From the NCBI GenBank assembly GCA_037349315.1, contig JBAIAC010000018.1:2480001-2544000 (forward strand): a DNA stretch of 64,000 bases, read 5' to 3'. The notes below the pieces were generated by a model, which was not told the DNA's origin, did no database searches, and saw nothing but the letters and a program-made list of their open reading frames with translations. Of this stretch, positions 24,070 to 35,205 are shown piece by piece. The DNA comes from Chelydra serpentina (taxonomy: Eukaryota; Chordata; Testudines; Chelydridae). Positions within the stretch are counted from its first letter, which is position 1, and each line of letters opens with the position of its first letter. A program made the position numbers and the translations under genes.

Positions 24070-25204
24070 GTGCACTCCTATGTATATTCTTGTAAGATAC
24101 GTGCTCACACCAAGAGGCCATGCATGAGACCGCTCAGCATTCTAATACCCAGAGAGACCCTGACTAGACCTTGGGTGGCCATCACCCTTGATTTTGTCGT
24201 GGCGCTTCCCATGTCTGATGGAGACAGAGTCAAATTCACCATGATCAATCAGTTAACCAAATGGTCACCACCATTTCAAACCTGCCCACTATGGAAGAGA
24301 GGGCTCAGAACCTGGTGATGCACATTATCTGTATCCACGGACTTCATATCCAGCCAAGGTCTACAATTTATATTGCGTTTCTAGCACAAAACCTTGTGGC
24401 TGCTTGGGGTCCAAGCCTATCACTCACCGACCAATGGCTAGTCCAAGAGAGTGAATCAGGTATTAGAACAATATCTACCATGCTTTACAAATTATAACCA
24501 GAACAACAGGTTGGCTCTCCTGTCCCAGGCAGAGTCCACTTATAAAAATGCAAACCATGTCTCCACAGGGCAGAGTTCACTCTATGTGAACTTAGGTTCC
24601 ATCCCACATCTACTCAGCTGTACCTGCCATCTCCATGAAACCCACAGCAATTGCCTGGGTACAACAGATCCATGAAGTCCAGGAGGCTCTTAAGATGCAT
24701 CTTGAAAACTCCCAGAGGGACTTCAAGCAATACGCTGACCACCAGTGCCAGGAAGGCCCAGCATTTCCAGTTGGACAAAAGGTCTGGCTCTCAGCACAAC
24801 AATTTCATATGGACTGACCTTGTCACAAATTGGACTATCAATGTCTCAGGCTGTAACCAATCAACCATGTGATCAACCCAGTGACCTTCAGGCTCCGTCT
24901 GCCTGGATCCATCATGGTACACCCAATGTTCCATGTATCGTTGCTGAAGCTGCACATCGACAACTCTTTTGCTCACTTTCCACTACTGCTGCCCCCTCCA
25001 CTATGGGTCCAGGGTCATGATGAAACAGGGTCCATGAGATGTTGCATGATTCTAAAATCAAATGTGGTTCCCTCTGGCACTTCGCTGATTGGGAGGGTTA
25101 TGGCTCTGAGGGGGCACTCCTGGGAATGGGCATCCTGGGTCCATGCACCTGACCTCCTAGCAGCCTTCCAGATAAATCCGGCCTGTGTGGGGAAGTGCCC
25201 CTGG
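24070..25204 (+). pseudogene. Degenerate Ty3/gypsy integrase and pol tail
   Basis: Several frames together show the order expected at the end of a gypsy-type pol. A short conserved lead-in precedes an integrase core start (RPWVAITLDFVVALP, with the first catalytic Asp). Next comes a stretch recalling HGLPD... of integrases (IHGLHIQ), then EQYL...NY-like, TGQSSLY and FKQYADHQCQEGPAF pieces. A tail follows with INPVTFRLRLPGS and MVHPMFHVSLLK, then a chromodomain-like end near 25090-25180. Frames change repeatedly and stops interrupt it. Gag, protease and reverse transcriptase are absent between the 5' LTR and 24070, so the element suffered a large internal deletion. Confidence 0.8.
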
Positions 25205-25400
25205 AAGGGGGGTGATATAACAACTGGCAGGACTCAAATGGGTCAATAGAGCCACAAGGCAACAGACACCTTCCACATTGCCACTGAGCAGCTGTTGCAA
25301 CCTGACTTCTCCTTGATACCCGCAAACATCGTTATACATACGCTATGGGAATTCCTGCCTGAGAGATCCAATTGGCAGCTGCCTAGAAAGCTCCCAATGG
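25205..25400 (+). mobile_element. Polypurine tract and truncated gypsy 3' LTR
   Basis: The G-run GAAGGGGGG (25205-25212) is positioned as a polypurine primer directly before TGATATAACAACTGGCAGG, the start of an LTR like the one at 23488. The LTR is cut after about 188 bases, where PLE sequence begins at about 25401. The rest of the LTR is missing on the far side of the PLE, so the breakpoint includes loss of sequence. Confidence 0.6.
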
Positions 25401-25525
25401 GCTGATTACAACTACAAAAGTGATTTTTTTCCTCCTGTTGATAATAGCCCACTTTAATTGAATTGTCTCATTAGAACTGACCCCCAACTTGGTAAGGCAA
25501 CTCCCATCTTTTAATGTACTGTGTG

Positions 25526-25526
<1 letters not shown>

Positions 25527-25573
<47 letters not shown>

Positions 25574-25591
25574 ATATATATATATATATAA
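25527..25591. repeat. (CA)n(TA)n microsatellite inside the PLE
   Basis: About 20 CA units run from about 25531 and are followed by TATA repeats up to 25590. Alternating purine-pyrimidine DNA of this length is polymorphic and prone to slippage. It creates the long VCVCVC run in a 113-codon minus frame. Confidence 0.9.
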
Positions 25592-25615
25592 TCTTCCTAC
25601 TGTATTTTCCACTCC

Positions 25616-25657
25616 ATGCATCTGATGAAGTGGGTTTTAGCTCACGAAAGCTTATGC
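25616..25657 (+). ncRNA. Hammerhead-ribozyme-like motif in PLE end
   Basis: CTGATGA (25622-25628), stem II GTGGG/CTCAC (25630-25634 with 25641-25645, one G-U pair), GAAA (25646-25649), then AAGCTT. Stem I is GCAT (25618-25621) paired with ATGC (25654-25657), fully Watson-Crick. As in the copy at 4.7 kb, an extra A precedes stem II, and stem III could only form between two molecules through AAGCUU. Compared with the 4.7-kb copy, stem I has A-U in place of G-U. Confidence 0.6.
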
Positions 25658-25712
25658 CCAAATAAATGTTAGTTTCTAAGGTGCCACAAGTACTCCTCAT
25701 TGTTTTTACTAC

Positions 25713-26141
25713 TAATGGTAACATCAGTAGCCATTATCTTGTGGCCAAAGACATGTATTTCATCTGTTTTTATTTGATTGGCAAAATAAAGAAAAATGAC
25801 ATACTTATATGTGCAACCTTATAGTTTCACATAAATAAATTCTCTCCCATCATGGCACAGCTACATTCTCAGTATTTCAATAAGTAAAATAAAACCCGTC
25901 ACACTGCTTTGAGCAGTCCTGCCTGAATTGTCTTAGGTGTCAGCATTGTAGCTGTAGTTAATGTTGAATTTCTGTGATCTAAAAGGAGCAGTTCACGCTG
26001 CCGTTTCTTTGAAGCTCTGAGTGCTGAGGTTTTATTTCTGTCTTTACTATTTGTCAGACTTGAGCTACTGCAGATACTAACATGAAAAGTGTGAAACTCT
26101 AAAATGGACCCACTGTGACTAAACAAGTTTGAAATAATCAT
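25713..26141. other. No gene seen
   Basis: An 80-codon minus frame at 25899-26141 has no recognisable domain. No element was identified. Confidence 0.5.
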
Positions 26142-26346
26142 AGGCCAAGATTTTTTTAAAAAGAGGGCCTAAAGTTAGGCTCCTCAGACTATATGTTAGG
26201 TACCTAAGTATCAAATTTGCTCAGTTCCCAATGGGAACTGAGAGCTGCTGGGGACTGACAATTTGGCAATCAAGCCACTTACTTATACTCCTAAATACAG
26301 ATTTAGGAGCTTAACTTTAGGCACCCACTTATGAAAAACTCGGCCA
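26142..26346. mobile_element. Small palindromic DNA transposon
   Basis: AGGCCAAGATTTTTT at the left and AAAAACTCGGCC at the right form an imperfect inverted repeat. Inner arms GCCTAAAGTTAGGCTCCT and AGGAGCTTAACTTTAGGC pair with each other. This is a decayed copy of a palindromic amniote element; I cannot name the family. Confidence 0.6.
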
Positions 26347-27212
26347 TGATGTTATTTTACTTGTATCTTACAATGTTTGGTCAGGGATATTCTGCTAAAA
26401 ATGGACACAGTAACTAACTGTATTTTTAATCACTGCTGCTTAGGAAAATGCCACTAGGAAATCTTAGGTGTGTTGTCTTTATTTTCTTGTTCCATTAAGT
26501 ATTCGACTCCAAGATAGATTATATATTGTTCTTAAAAGGAACCTATAGAGATTAAAGGCTACTGGTTGTTTGAAAGGCCATTGATTTTTATACTCATAAA
26601 AATCAAAAGGGATTTCATTGGTGGCTGTGATTTTACTCTGAGTTTGCAAGATCAGGATATGGTCCAAACTCCTTTCTTCCAGGAAGAATAAACAAGTGGA
26701 GATAGGCTTCAGATAGTGCATGTTAAGGACAGTGATATTTAAGTATTGTTCAGTAAAGTCTACAGCTCTGTGTTTGTACATAAAATTGGAATACCTTTGT
26801 ATGAGTAATTTTAAGCACCTCGCATAATAGTAAATTGTGCACATACTGTAAATGGTTATTCTTCTAGTTGCCTGGCTGTCTGAGCACTTTTGTATGCAAA
26901 ATAAGATGTTCAGAAAATCCTTGGAAAGGTGTGCTGTTTATGTGACCCCAGTTATTTTTGTGTTGCCAGCAATTCCTTTCCCTCTTCATTCAAACACTGT
27001 AATGAAAGAAATCTAAAGTAGTTACGGGCAAAAGGTGATGATCTCAAAAATATTAACATTTTCTCCAAATCCCTTTTGAATCTCTCTGCGATGTTAATTA
27101 TGGGTTGCCAGACATGCCACCACTAAAATGCTTCCTAGCATGAGAAAGTTAAAAACAAACCCTCTATTTACAGATTTGAATCTCTGTTCTCTCTTTTTCC
27201 TGTAGAGATAAG
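26347..27212. other. No gene seen
   Basis: The 121-codon minus frame at 26479-26844 is one of the longest outside repeats, but it lies in AT-rich DNA with no recognisable domain and no Kozak or splice context. I treat it as chance. Confidence 0.45.
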
Positions 27213-27265
27213 ATTGGTAAGAATATATTTTATTTAATCAACTTTTATTGGTGAGAGACGCTGCA
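27213..27265 (-). mobile_element. Short PLE terminal fragment
   Basis: ATTTTATTTAATCAACTTTT followed by ATTGGTGAGAGACGCTG matches the arm of the PLE copy at 31.4 kb (TTTTATTTGACCAACTTCTG...). Only about 50 bases survive. Confidence 0.5.
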
Positions 27266-28218
27266 TACATTAAAACCTATAGACTGGACTGTCACAGACC
27301 TTACTCCGTCACATAGGAGAGTAAAGCCTTCCCTTACTCCGCTCAGATTGTGTGTTTGGCCACAGAGAGACGTTAGTGGCTAGTCTCCTGATATGTTCCC
27401 ACCTCTGCAAACAATGGCCAAAGGAAGACTGTGAGTGGGGGGAGCCTGGTCTGCTTCTGGGGCAGTGCAACTACACACTGCCCCCTACTCAGGGCAGATT
27501 ATAAAGCTACACATTAGTTTTATGAGATTTCTTAACTTTATACAGGCCAGTTGGGCAGCCTCTTCAGATTTACATGGATTGTGGAATGTAGTCCAAATTT
27601 GAATCTTTCTCTCTAAGAAGGTTGTTTCTTACCTGCTGTATTTGACAGAGGATCAGAGCCAGATATGTCATTGGGACTTTTGCCTGAGTAGTAATGCAGG
27701 AGCAGAACCCACAGTTTTAAAATATTTACTCTCCATTGTTCTGTCTTGATTTTTGTTACATTTCATTGTTTTTTCTTTTTTTGTTGCTTTTTGTCTGTTT
27801 GATGTATTTTGACATTTTGTTGTAGCGGTTAGTTTTACAATGTTGTGCCACCTGTTTAACACTGAAGTTTTAAAATACAAAATAACTGGGTTTGAAGTAT
27901 TGACAGTTATTTCAGAATCTAATTTTATTTGTTTATAAATATATCCCACTCTAGTTTAATTTGCAGGGAAATGTAGAGCAAATCATTGGAAACAGGGTGG
28001 TCTGACTTTTTTCAGAAGTGCTGAACATCTACAGCTCTAGTGGAACTGGTCAGGAGTTGCAGGTGCAAAGGGAGTTGCATCATAAATCATATTTACTTAC
28101 ACATGTAAATCTAGGGTCTGATCACCAGAAGTGCTCTGCACCGACAATACCTATTGACTTAAATGTGAAGTGCAGGTCTCTATCCCTGGGGATCAGTCTT
28201 ACAGAAACTAAATGTATG
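27266..28218. other. No gene; possible small repeat
   Basis: Frames of 93 and 87 codons have no recognisable domain. Around 28118-28190 the phrase CCTATTGACTTAAATG resembles the CATTGACTTCAATGG repeat class, decayed. Confidence 0.45.
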
Positions 28219-28451
28219 TGTAACCCACACACCTCCTGGGTGTGGTGTTCTGTCCCATCTAGTGGCACCGAGACCACTTAGCAAGAGAGATTGAGTTTGC
28301 TCTACACATTAGCTAACTGTTATACCAATAAAATAAAAACCAGCAGGATCTTATTAAAGGGGATAAGACAAAATGTCACATTTACTGTGAATACAAAAAG
28401 AATCATAGTAAGCAGTCAGTTATAACTATATCATTTCATTCAGTTTCACAT

Positions 28452-28512
<61 letters not shown>

Positions 28513-29362
28513 ATCTGCATAGATGTCATAGTTACCAGCCTAGAAGTTGCTCATGCCAAGTTACTGGCCAGGTAACGTGGGCATGAGGGTGGAGCCGAGT
28601 CCTTGTCAGATGTATCTGATGCTCCTGGAGGGGGTGGTAGAACCAGAGACTCAAAATCCTCAGTCTTTAGAGTCCAGTCTTATAGGGATTAATTCCTATG
28701 TTAGTCTATGGGAACTGTTTCATCCTGCTGTTGCTGACTCAATCCTGATGTTTTTGCTGTCAGATGTTATCTTGTTTTTCCCATCCTTTGAGATGGTCGG
28801 GTGGATCCCAGTTTACCCTCCGGGGGTTGTCTCGTCATTTGATGCCTTCTTCAGCCCATGGTCATTGAATTCCTAGGCTGGCACCTCCCTAACCATTCAT
28901 GTACACCAAGCATTCATCAGCATACATTCTGTATCTTGATCACATTTTACTGTACTGTCTCCACCACTTTCGGGGTGTGTACTAATTTATTTGAGACTCC
29001 CTGGCCTTTAATAACAGAGGGTGGGGGTCTTTCTATGCTGTTTCTAGGTACAACGCATGCATAAAGAACAAAGTCAAATAACTTGTTTGCAAGTTTCTCA
29101 TAGCAATACAGTATCTTTCTGAGAACAGATACAATCAATGATTTACACAGACATAGCTTGTAAGTTTAACAAGGGATCCAAGAGATCTTTTACTTGGTAA
29201 TGCTATGAAGTTTAAATTATGGGGGACAAATTATGGGGAGTTACTTTCACTTGGGGAATCACTTTCAGTTCCTTCTTTAATATCCCTACATAATAGCCAC
29301 TTGGCTTTTAGCTCATGCGGTTCGATCCTGCCCGCCGATGACCAGAGTCTGTCAGTGTTACA
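28219..29362 (-). mobile_element. Solo LTR, about 1.14 kb
   Basis: The ends TGTAACCCACAC (28219) and CAGTGTTACA (ending 29362) give TG...CA termini with a short TGTAAC/GTTACA inverted repeat. The body is non-coding although it contains frames of up to 109 codons. A pyrimidine/CA microsatellite (28453-28511) lies inside. I assign the minus strand because text like GTAACACTGACAGACTC at that end looks like an LTR start; the strand is not certain. No target duplication was found. Confidence 0.5.
28453..28511. repeat. (TC)n(AC)n microsatellite
   Basis: About six TC units run straight into about 22 AC units. This is a perfect dinucleotide repeat and likely polymorphic. Confidence 0.95.
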
Positions 29363-30279
29363 TACACACCTAATAACATTGCATACTTATATGAATAGAA
29401 TGATGTATTTTCAGATCTGTCCACTTATTTCTGTGCTCTCTTGTAGACAGGGATGTGAATTTGTCCTCAGATGCCGCTTCTGGGAAACCTTTAAATGCAT
29501 ATAAATGTGTACCAGTTAAGTACGCAATAGCCAGTTTTTGGCTGGGAGTTCAGGTGCATAACTTCTGAAAATGTAGCATATTGTGTAGTCTCCCTTTAAA
29601 ACAGTCTGTCATGCACCTTCAGAAATACTGCTTGGTTTTAATTTTGTTGATAATCTCACTGCCTCCTTCCAGGGGTATGCAGATTAAGTGGAGCCAGTGT
29701 AGTCTTTTGCCTAAGGATAGATGCTTTGTAGCACCTGGTTCATTTTCATAACCTATCACTTATTTAATAGGGTTTTTCTAGTAAACAAACACACAAATTG
29801 CCTTGTGCTTTTGAGCCCATTCAGCATTTGTGATAGCAAAGAGATCTACCATGTAAGGGAACACCTAGGAATTGTCCGTTTTCATTTTATCTTTTTCACG
29901 TTTCTTTGTGTTAAGGACTGTGTGTGTGGGGAGGGGGAAGTGGAAGGGCAAACAAGACTGTGCCGCCATAAAACAAACAAAGCTGCTTAGATTATACTAG
30001 CCAAATGGAACAAGGAGTTGTGGCTGTTAAACTATGGAGTTTATGAATATGTAAACATTTTGGAATGGTCCCCATCTTAAACATTTGGTTCATCAAGACA
30101 AATACCATGGATTGTAAAGAGCTGGGTCAGTTTGTGGCTAGTATATATAAAATATGCAATCTAAGACAATGATAGGGATAATGAAATATTATGCTACTGG
30201 GGACACAAGCTGGGGCAAAAAGCAGTCCCACGTGTATAACTTTGCACAGTCGGCTAGATGCATTATAAGGGTTTCACTT
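29363..30279. other. No gene seen
   Basis: An 89-codon frame at 29721-29990 has a hydrophobic start but no recognisable domain and no cleavage-site context worth calling. GTGTGTGTGGGGAGGGGG lies at about 29918-29935. Confidence 0.45.
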
Positions 30280-30345
30280 TCATTTGAAGAATTAGGTGTT
30301 GGCCACTGCCAGAGGCATGTTACAAGCCTAGATAGACCATAGGTC
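30280..30345 (+). mobile_element. Decayed CR1-type 3' end
   Basis: GTGTTGGCCACTGCCAGAGG followed by AGCCTAGATAGACCATAGGTC corresponds to the better-preserved piece at 46.5 kb (GGCATTGGCCACCATCAGA...GATAGATGGACCTTTGGTC). It is a short tail of a LINE in plus orientation. Confidence 0.5.
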
Positions 30346-31348
30346 TTTCATTCTAGTAATCCCTGTGTTACAGTCTAAAACAGCTGTTACCCTGGGTAGA
30401 TACTGGATTTCCTATTTTAACATGTTCTGTTAATTGTGAATTCAGGAGAATAAAAAACATGGATACAGTGTGTAGGTGGCTCAGAACACACAGTGGGTGG
30501 ATATTACCAAAAGGTGCTAGATCATCTCCTTCACTTCCATTGGGTGGATCTGCTGAGGGGAGCACTGCCTCACTTTCATTCTCCCAGACCAATAGAACGT
30601 TGCAGTTATGACACCTGGATTAGGCACTGTGGGGCTTGTTATCAGGAGGAAGATGCAGCCAATATTTGCCCCCTGTGCATATTGGAACAAATTATCCTGA
30701 ATTATTCTACCTTGATGGTGTACATCTTTCAGACAGAGGTTCAGGCATGTTTGTCCATGGTTGGAGCATGGCTGTTCTCTCCTAGTTAGTGTGTAAATCT
30801 AGGCTAACGGCTCCCTGATGTGGGCAGCCCTTGTCAGTCAAGCATGATAAGGAGCAGCTGCAACAAATGATCCTGCTTCCTACTGCCATATGCCAGCATC
30901 CAAAGGATAAGGCTAATGGGTTCAAATGATAATGGATGGTGGTGGGTCTGCAGAAAAATCTCCCTGTGCGGCATCATGCTGGACTGTTGAGAGGCATGAG
31001 TAGCCAGACCCTGAAGTTGGTGTGTTGCTGGAAAATCAGTGGAGCTACTCCTGTGATTGTAACTCACCACTGCACCGACCGGTGTGGGTAGTTTTTGTCA
31101 AGGGCTTCTTCACCTGGGGGTTAGGTGCACTTTGATCTAATTGTGTTAACATAAACTGTGGCCAATTTGATGCCAAATGATGGGCCAAATTATTTGCGGA
31201 TGTTGAACTTACTGGAGCTACACCAATGTAGATGTTGGCCCCATGTGTCTCTTTTCAGTATATTCCTCAGTGATTTTTGTACTGTCTCATAACCTGTTTG
31301 TTTTATGTTGGGTCCCCATGAAGTGATTCCACATGTCACCTATAACAT
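30346..31348. other. No gene recognised
   Basis: The 98-codon frame at 30493-30789 (Cys-rich middle CGACYQEEDAANICPLC) has no family I can name. It is not bounded by splice sites and looks like chance or a remnant. Around 31172-31245 the phrases GGGCCAAATTATTTGC and GGAGCTACACCAATGTAGA resemble a short palindromic amniote repeat. Confidence 0.4.
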
Positions 31349-31510
31349 ATGTATGCTGTGCTGTTGTAGTTGTGTCGGTCCTAGGATATTAGAGAGACAA
31401 GGTGGATGTGGTCATATCTTTTATTTGACCAACTTCTGTTGTGTCTCTCACCGGCAGAGATTGGTCCAATAAAAGATTATCTCACCCACCTTGTCTACCT
31501 ACAATGTATG
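31349..31510 (-). mobile_element. Inverted-repeat PLE end of another subfamily
   Basis: ATGTATG (31349-31355 and 31504-31510) flanks a 148-bp insert. The left arm starts at the PLE 3' terminus in minus orientation (CTGTTGTAGTTGTGTCGGTC) and runs through TTAGAGAGACAAGGTGG. The right arm holds the same kind of sequence inverted (AGATTGGTCCAATAAAAGAT, CCCACCTTGTCT). Both arms are too short to contain a hammerhead core. Confidence 0.7.
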
Positions 31511-32437
31511 TTTTTCCTGTTAAATGTGGAAGTATTGAACAGAGTAGGCTGTGAAAATGGACATCTAGTATGAAGTGTTGCAGGTTGTTTAGTAGTGCAG
31601 GAAAGTGGTAGGCATCAAAGCAGTTTGCACAGCTGTGTCCCCTAATTTCTCATCTCTAGAAACTCCTACACCTATCTGTCCATTATGAATCATCGTGTAA
31701 ACAGCAGTATTTTAAATCTGGAGTCCAGGAATCTCTCTCAAAAAGGAGAAGGCTGCCTAAAGTGTCTGTTTTACAAAAGTTGTGTTTTATGATCCCTTTT
31801 AACAGATAACAGAGCAACGCCCTGATAAATGCTTTTTATATGTTCAGTTGATCTTGAATCGCTAAACTGTTACTTCCTTTGGTCACAGCTGTTGATTTAG
31901 TGGCTAGCTACAAAGCATCTTGGAAAATACAAAAAGGAACAAAAGAAATTATGGGAAATCATTAATATTCCTGTCTACTTGTCATCTGTCTGCCCTCAAT
32001 TTAAATGCCAGGTGATTCATTTCCTTGTCTTACCCTCCTGGGGTAGATGGGAATAATCATGACCAAAATTCCTGTCAGCCAAATATTAGTAAATGCAACA
32101 GTGAACAATAGGATAGTGATGTCCTTTCTTTGGCTTCATTAAACAGAAGGGAAATAGTCATCCTTCTTCTGTGTTTGAATGATAGGAAAAAAATGCAGAG
32201 TTTTCTGTATTATCTGCAGAAGCAGAATGTCAATTACATTTCTTATTCTAAGTAATCAAACAAAGAACAGATCTATTGTTCTTAAATGAATGACCATATG
32301 CAGATTGATCACAGCCATATTGTCCAGGCTGTTGTCTTCTGTTCACCATGTCAGGGAGGGGTTGAAAAGAAAGGAAGAAGTGCACTATGAAATGTTCTGA
32401 TTTTTTATGCTAGGAGCAGGATAAAACTTAGAACTAC
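31511..32437. other. No gene; possible conserved sequence
   Basis: The stretch at about 31850-32060 reads as complex, non-repetitive DNA (for example CAGCTGTTGATTTAGTGGC) and could be a conserved non-coding element. That cannot be tested here. No frame of interest. Confidence 0.35.
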
Positions 32438-32739
32438 TGAGGGCTGGTCTACACTAACCCCCCAATTCGAACTAAGATACGCAACTTCAGCTACGTGAAT
32501 AACGTAGCTGAAGTCGAACTATCTTAGTTCGAATGAAAACGTACTTACCCGGGGTCCACACGCGGCGCGCAGGCTCCCCCGTCGACTCCGTCGACTCCGT
32601 TCGTCGAGCTGGATTACCAGCGTCGACGGGGGAGCACTTCCTGGTATCGATTTATCGCGTCTAGACAAGACGCGATAAATCGAACCCAGAACATCGAGCC
32701 GACGCCTCCGATCCAGCGGTAAGTGTAGACCTACCCTGA
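32438..32739. mobile_element. CpG-rich MITE with hairpins
   Basis: The ends GGGCTGGTCTACACTAA (32441) and AGTGTAGACCTACCC (ending 32736) are inverted repeats with the 3-bp duplication TGA on both sides (32438-32440 and 32737-32739). Three internal hairpins are visible: 32465-32534 (arms starting ATTCGAACTAAGATA), 32573-32635 (GCTCCCCCGTCGAC against GTCGACGGGGGAGC) and 32647-32683 (TCGATTTATCGCGTC against its complement). CpG sites are abundant, unlike the surroundings, which suggests a young insertion or a protected one. Non-coding; PIF/Harbinger-like. Confidence 0.85.
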
Positions 32740-35029
32740 GAGTGACTGGATTTATTTTAATTGTTTTAATTCTGCAAACTTTTTTTCTAACTGAAGCAAA
32801 TTGGAGTTTCCCGAGTGTTATGCTGTAGAATGTATGAATCTTACAATCAACATTTTGTATGAATCATTTTTCCCAATGGCAAATAAATTCACATAACAAA
32901 AGTGATGTTGATGAACAAGTTGACATCCCTTCACATTCTGATGCCTTCAGTGCACTGGAAATTCCTTTGTGGTGGTTTGAAGGACAAGAAGAAAGCTATT
33001 CAGCTCCCCATACCATACATAGCGTAGTTTTGAGATGTTCAGTGTTAGGAATTTTGCAATTTTATGAAATTCTCAATCCCCAATTAATTCATAAAAAGAG
33101 GAGTTCTGCTGTACCAATTTACACCAGCTGATAATGAGAGTTTACCATACATTAAGGGTTAGCATGTCGGTTGCAGGGGGGATGGTTGTATTGGACTACT
33201 ACTAAAGATGCTGAGAGCCACTGTATTTTTTTCCTTCACTCCTGGACCTGTTGCCAGTCAGGGATGCTTTCAGGAATTGTATGAGTGGGCCAGAAGATGA
33301 TGCTTGAGTAATACAACATATCCTGGAAGTATCATGCAGTCCGGAATAATTTCCCCTGCCAGTTTGTCTCTAAATACAGTTCCCATTACTCTTCAATTAT
33401 TTTAATAGTGTGAGACATTTTCTCTCCCTTACGCATATTTATAAGAAAATACAGTGCAGCTTTGTTTTATTTTTATTATTTTTTAAATTAGTATTTTGTT
33501 TTATTTCATCTATCTGAAAAACTGTGCCATGTCTCAAAATGTTATGCTGAGCAAAATTTTGAGGATAGATACTATTAAAATAAAATGGAATGTATAAAAC
33601 GAAAAAATAAAGAATAACAAGAGGAAAGAGAGGAAGGGAGAAAAGGGAAGAAAATACAAGTTTTCAGGAGATATTTGAAAAGAGTTGTAGAGTCACAGAA
33701 GTGGTGATAGGCAGAAAACTTATATCTGATGACAGGTGCTATTGAGGACGTGCTTCTCTCACTAAAACTGGTCACACTTGAGTTACTGGGTACTGAATAA
33801 TGTGGTCTTAGTTGACTAAATATTTATTTTTAAATGGATTTAGTCTAGATTTGCAAAATTGTCATGAAAATTTACCAGCTTAGGCACAAAAGTCAATTGG
33901 TTCTTTGTCATGTTGTTGACTATAATGAAAAAAACATACAAACATAATTGTTTGTTTTGATAACTACTCCTCACTCTGAGTGGGTAGATTAATAGAATTA
34001 TGCGAGGAAGTTTTACTCAATTATATTTTTATCCTGCATGTCAGTAAAATTGAAATATTCATAACACCTTCAAATTCAGGTTTTTTAAGACTGAATCTTA
34101 GTAGTTCTAAGTAATGTCTGGGTATTCATGAAACTGATGCTACTCTTTAATGTGTGATACATACTCATTGGAAGAAGAATATATAGTAAACACCAAAACA
34201 TGGTGCCAAGTAATATTGTATTCTTATAGCCCAATTAAACAAAGCTGCTTCATGCTTTGGAGGGGCCTCAACTTTTCTTTGCTATTTGAAATAGCAAACC
34301 AGGAGTGAATAGTAGTAATGAGCAATGCTGACATTTGAGCATAGGCAGGTTTAAGAAAAATGTTACTTTTTATTAATTTGATGAGATGGAATAGTATAGT
34401 GTAATGATTTCCTAGAGTGTAAGAGATCATCATTTTTAAACGCAGTTTTTGAAGGTTTATGACCCTTTATGTTGTATCATGATGATGAACCATAACCACG
34501 AAATTAATTTAATGGTTTTCATTTGGACAGCAAATGTTCACCCTAAGTTTGACTCTCAATGGTTCTAATGGCTGAACGTCTGCCAGAGATGGCTAATTCC
34601 CTGATGATTATGAATGGCTTTTCAATGCCAAATAGAATCCAAGCAACTCTCTAGTGAAGATGAATTTTTAATGTCATATTTGAAGCTCCCAGAACACTTC
34701 AGGATATTTGTCACTAGGTCAAGCCGCGAACACAGAAATTATCAAAATAGCCTGTTAAATCATCAGATTCATCCCAATCAAGTGTAGGTTATAGAGCTTG
34801 ATCCAAAAACCATGAAATCAGTGGACTTTGGAGTAGGTCCGCTGTCACCCAAGAGAGGGCATATCCAAAATTCTGCTGATACTACAGGTTAGTTTAAATT
34901 AAATGGCCAAGAAGTAGGTCAAATGGTCAATAATACATAATTAAGTATGACTTGATTTTTCTACCTTAAAATTTTCAATTAAAACCAGAAAATATGGTTT
35001 GCAAACACCACTTATTTTCTGACCAGATC
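32740..35029. other. No gene seen
   Basis: The 90-codon frame at 32859-33131 and several shorter ones have no recognisable domain. A purine-rich run lies at about 33600-33655. The rest is AT-rich with no element recognised. Confidence 0.5.
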
Positions 35030-35205
35030 TGAATAATGTATTAATAATACCATCACTTTTATAGCATCTTTCACCTAAGGGTATTGAAGTGTTTTGCAAA
35101 CATTGAAGTCCCATAACACCTATGAAACAGACTAATGGAGGTGAAAACAGAAATCTTAGGTTAAATAATGTACACAAGGTCACTCAGGTCCTGATTCTGT
35201 CCCCT
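35030..35205. mobile_element. Old MIR/L2-like fragment
   Basis: The phrases TAGCATCTTTCACCTAAGG, TGTTTTGCAAACATT and CAAGGTCACTCAGGTCCTGA follow the order of the widespread amniote repeat that reads '...acaaggtcac.cagg...'. It is strongly diverged. Confidence 0.4.

Larger units (their letters stand above)
25401..25712 (+). mobile_element. Penelope-like element terminal fragment
   Basis: It opens with GATTACAACTACAAAAGTG and continues through a CA/TA-rich internal microsatellite to the PLE terminal block with GATGAAGTGGG, AAGCTTATGCCC and TAAGGTGCCACAAGTACTCC. The last part of the terminus (GACTAACACGGC...) is missing. It adjoins the broken gypsy LTR and so arrived later than, or together with, that break. 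A second hammerhead-like motif lies at 25616-25657. Confidence 0.75.

Noticed and set aside
24070..25249. Possible domesticated gypsy integrase gene
   Set aside because: Frames shift repeatedly and stops interrupt it; LTR traces on both sides show an ordinary decayed retroelement.
25527..25591. CRISPR-like or tandem gene repeat
   Set aside because: It is a plain dinucleotide microsatellite; no repeat-spacer pattern exists anywhere in the window.
26479..26844. 121-codon minus-strand frame
   Set aside because: AT-rich, no domain, no splice or promoter context; expected by chance in 64 kb of AT-rich DNA.
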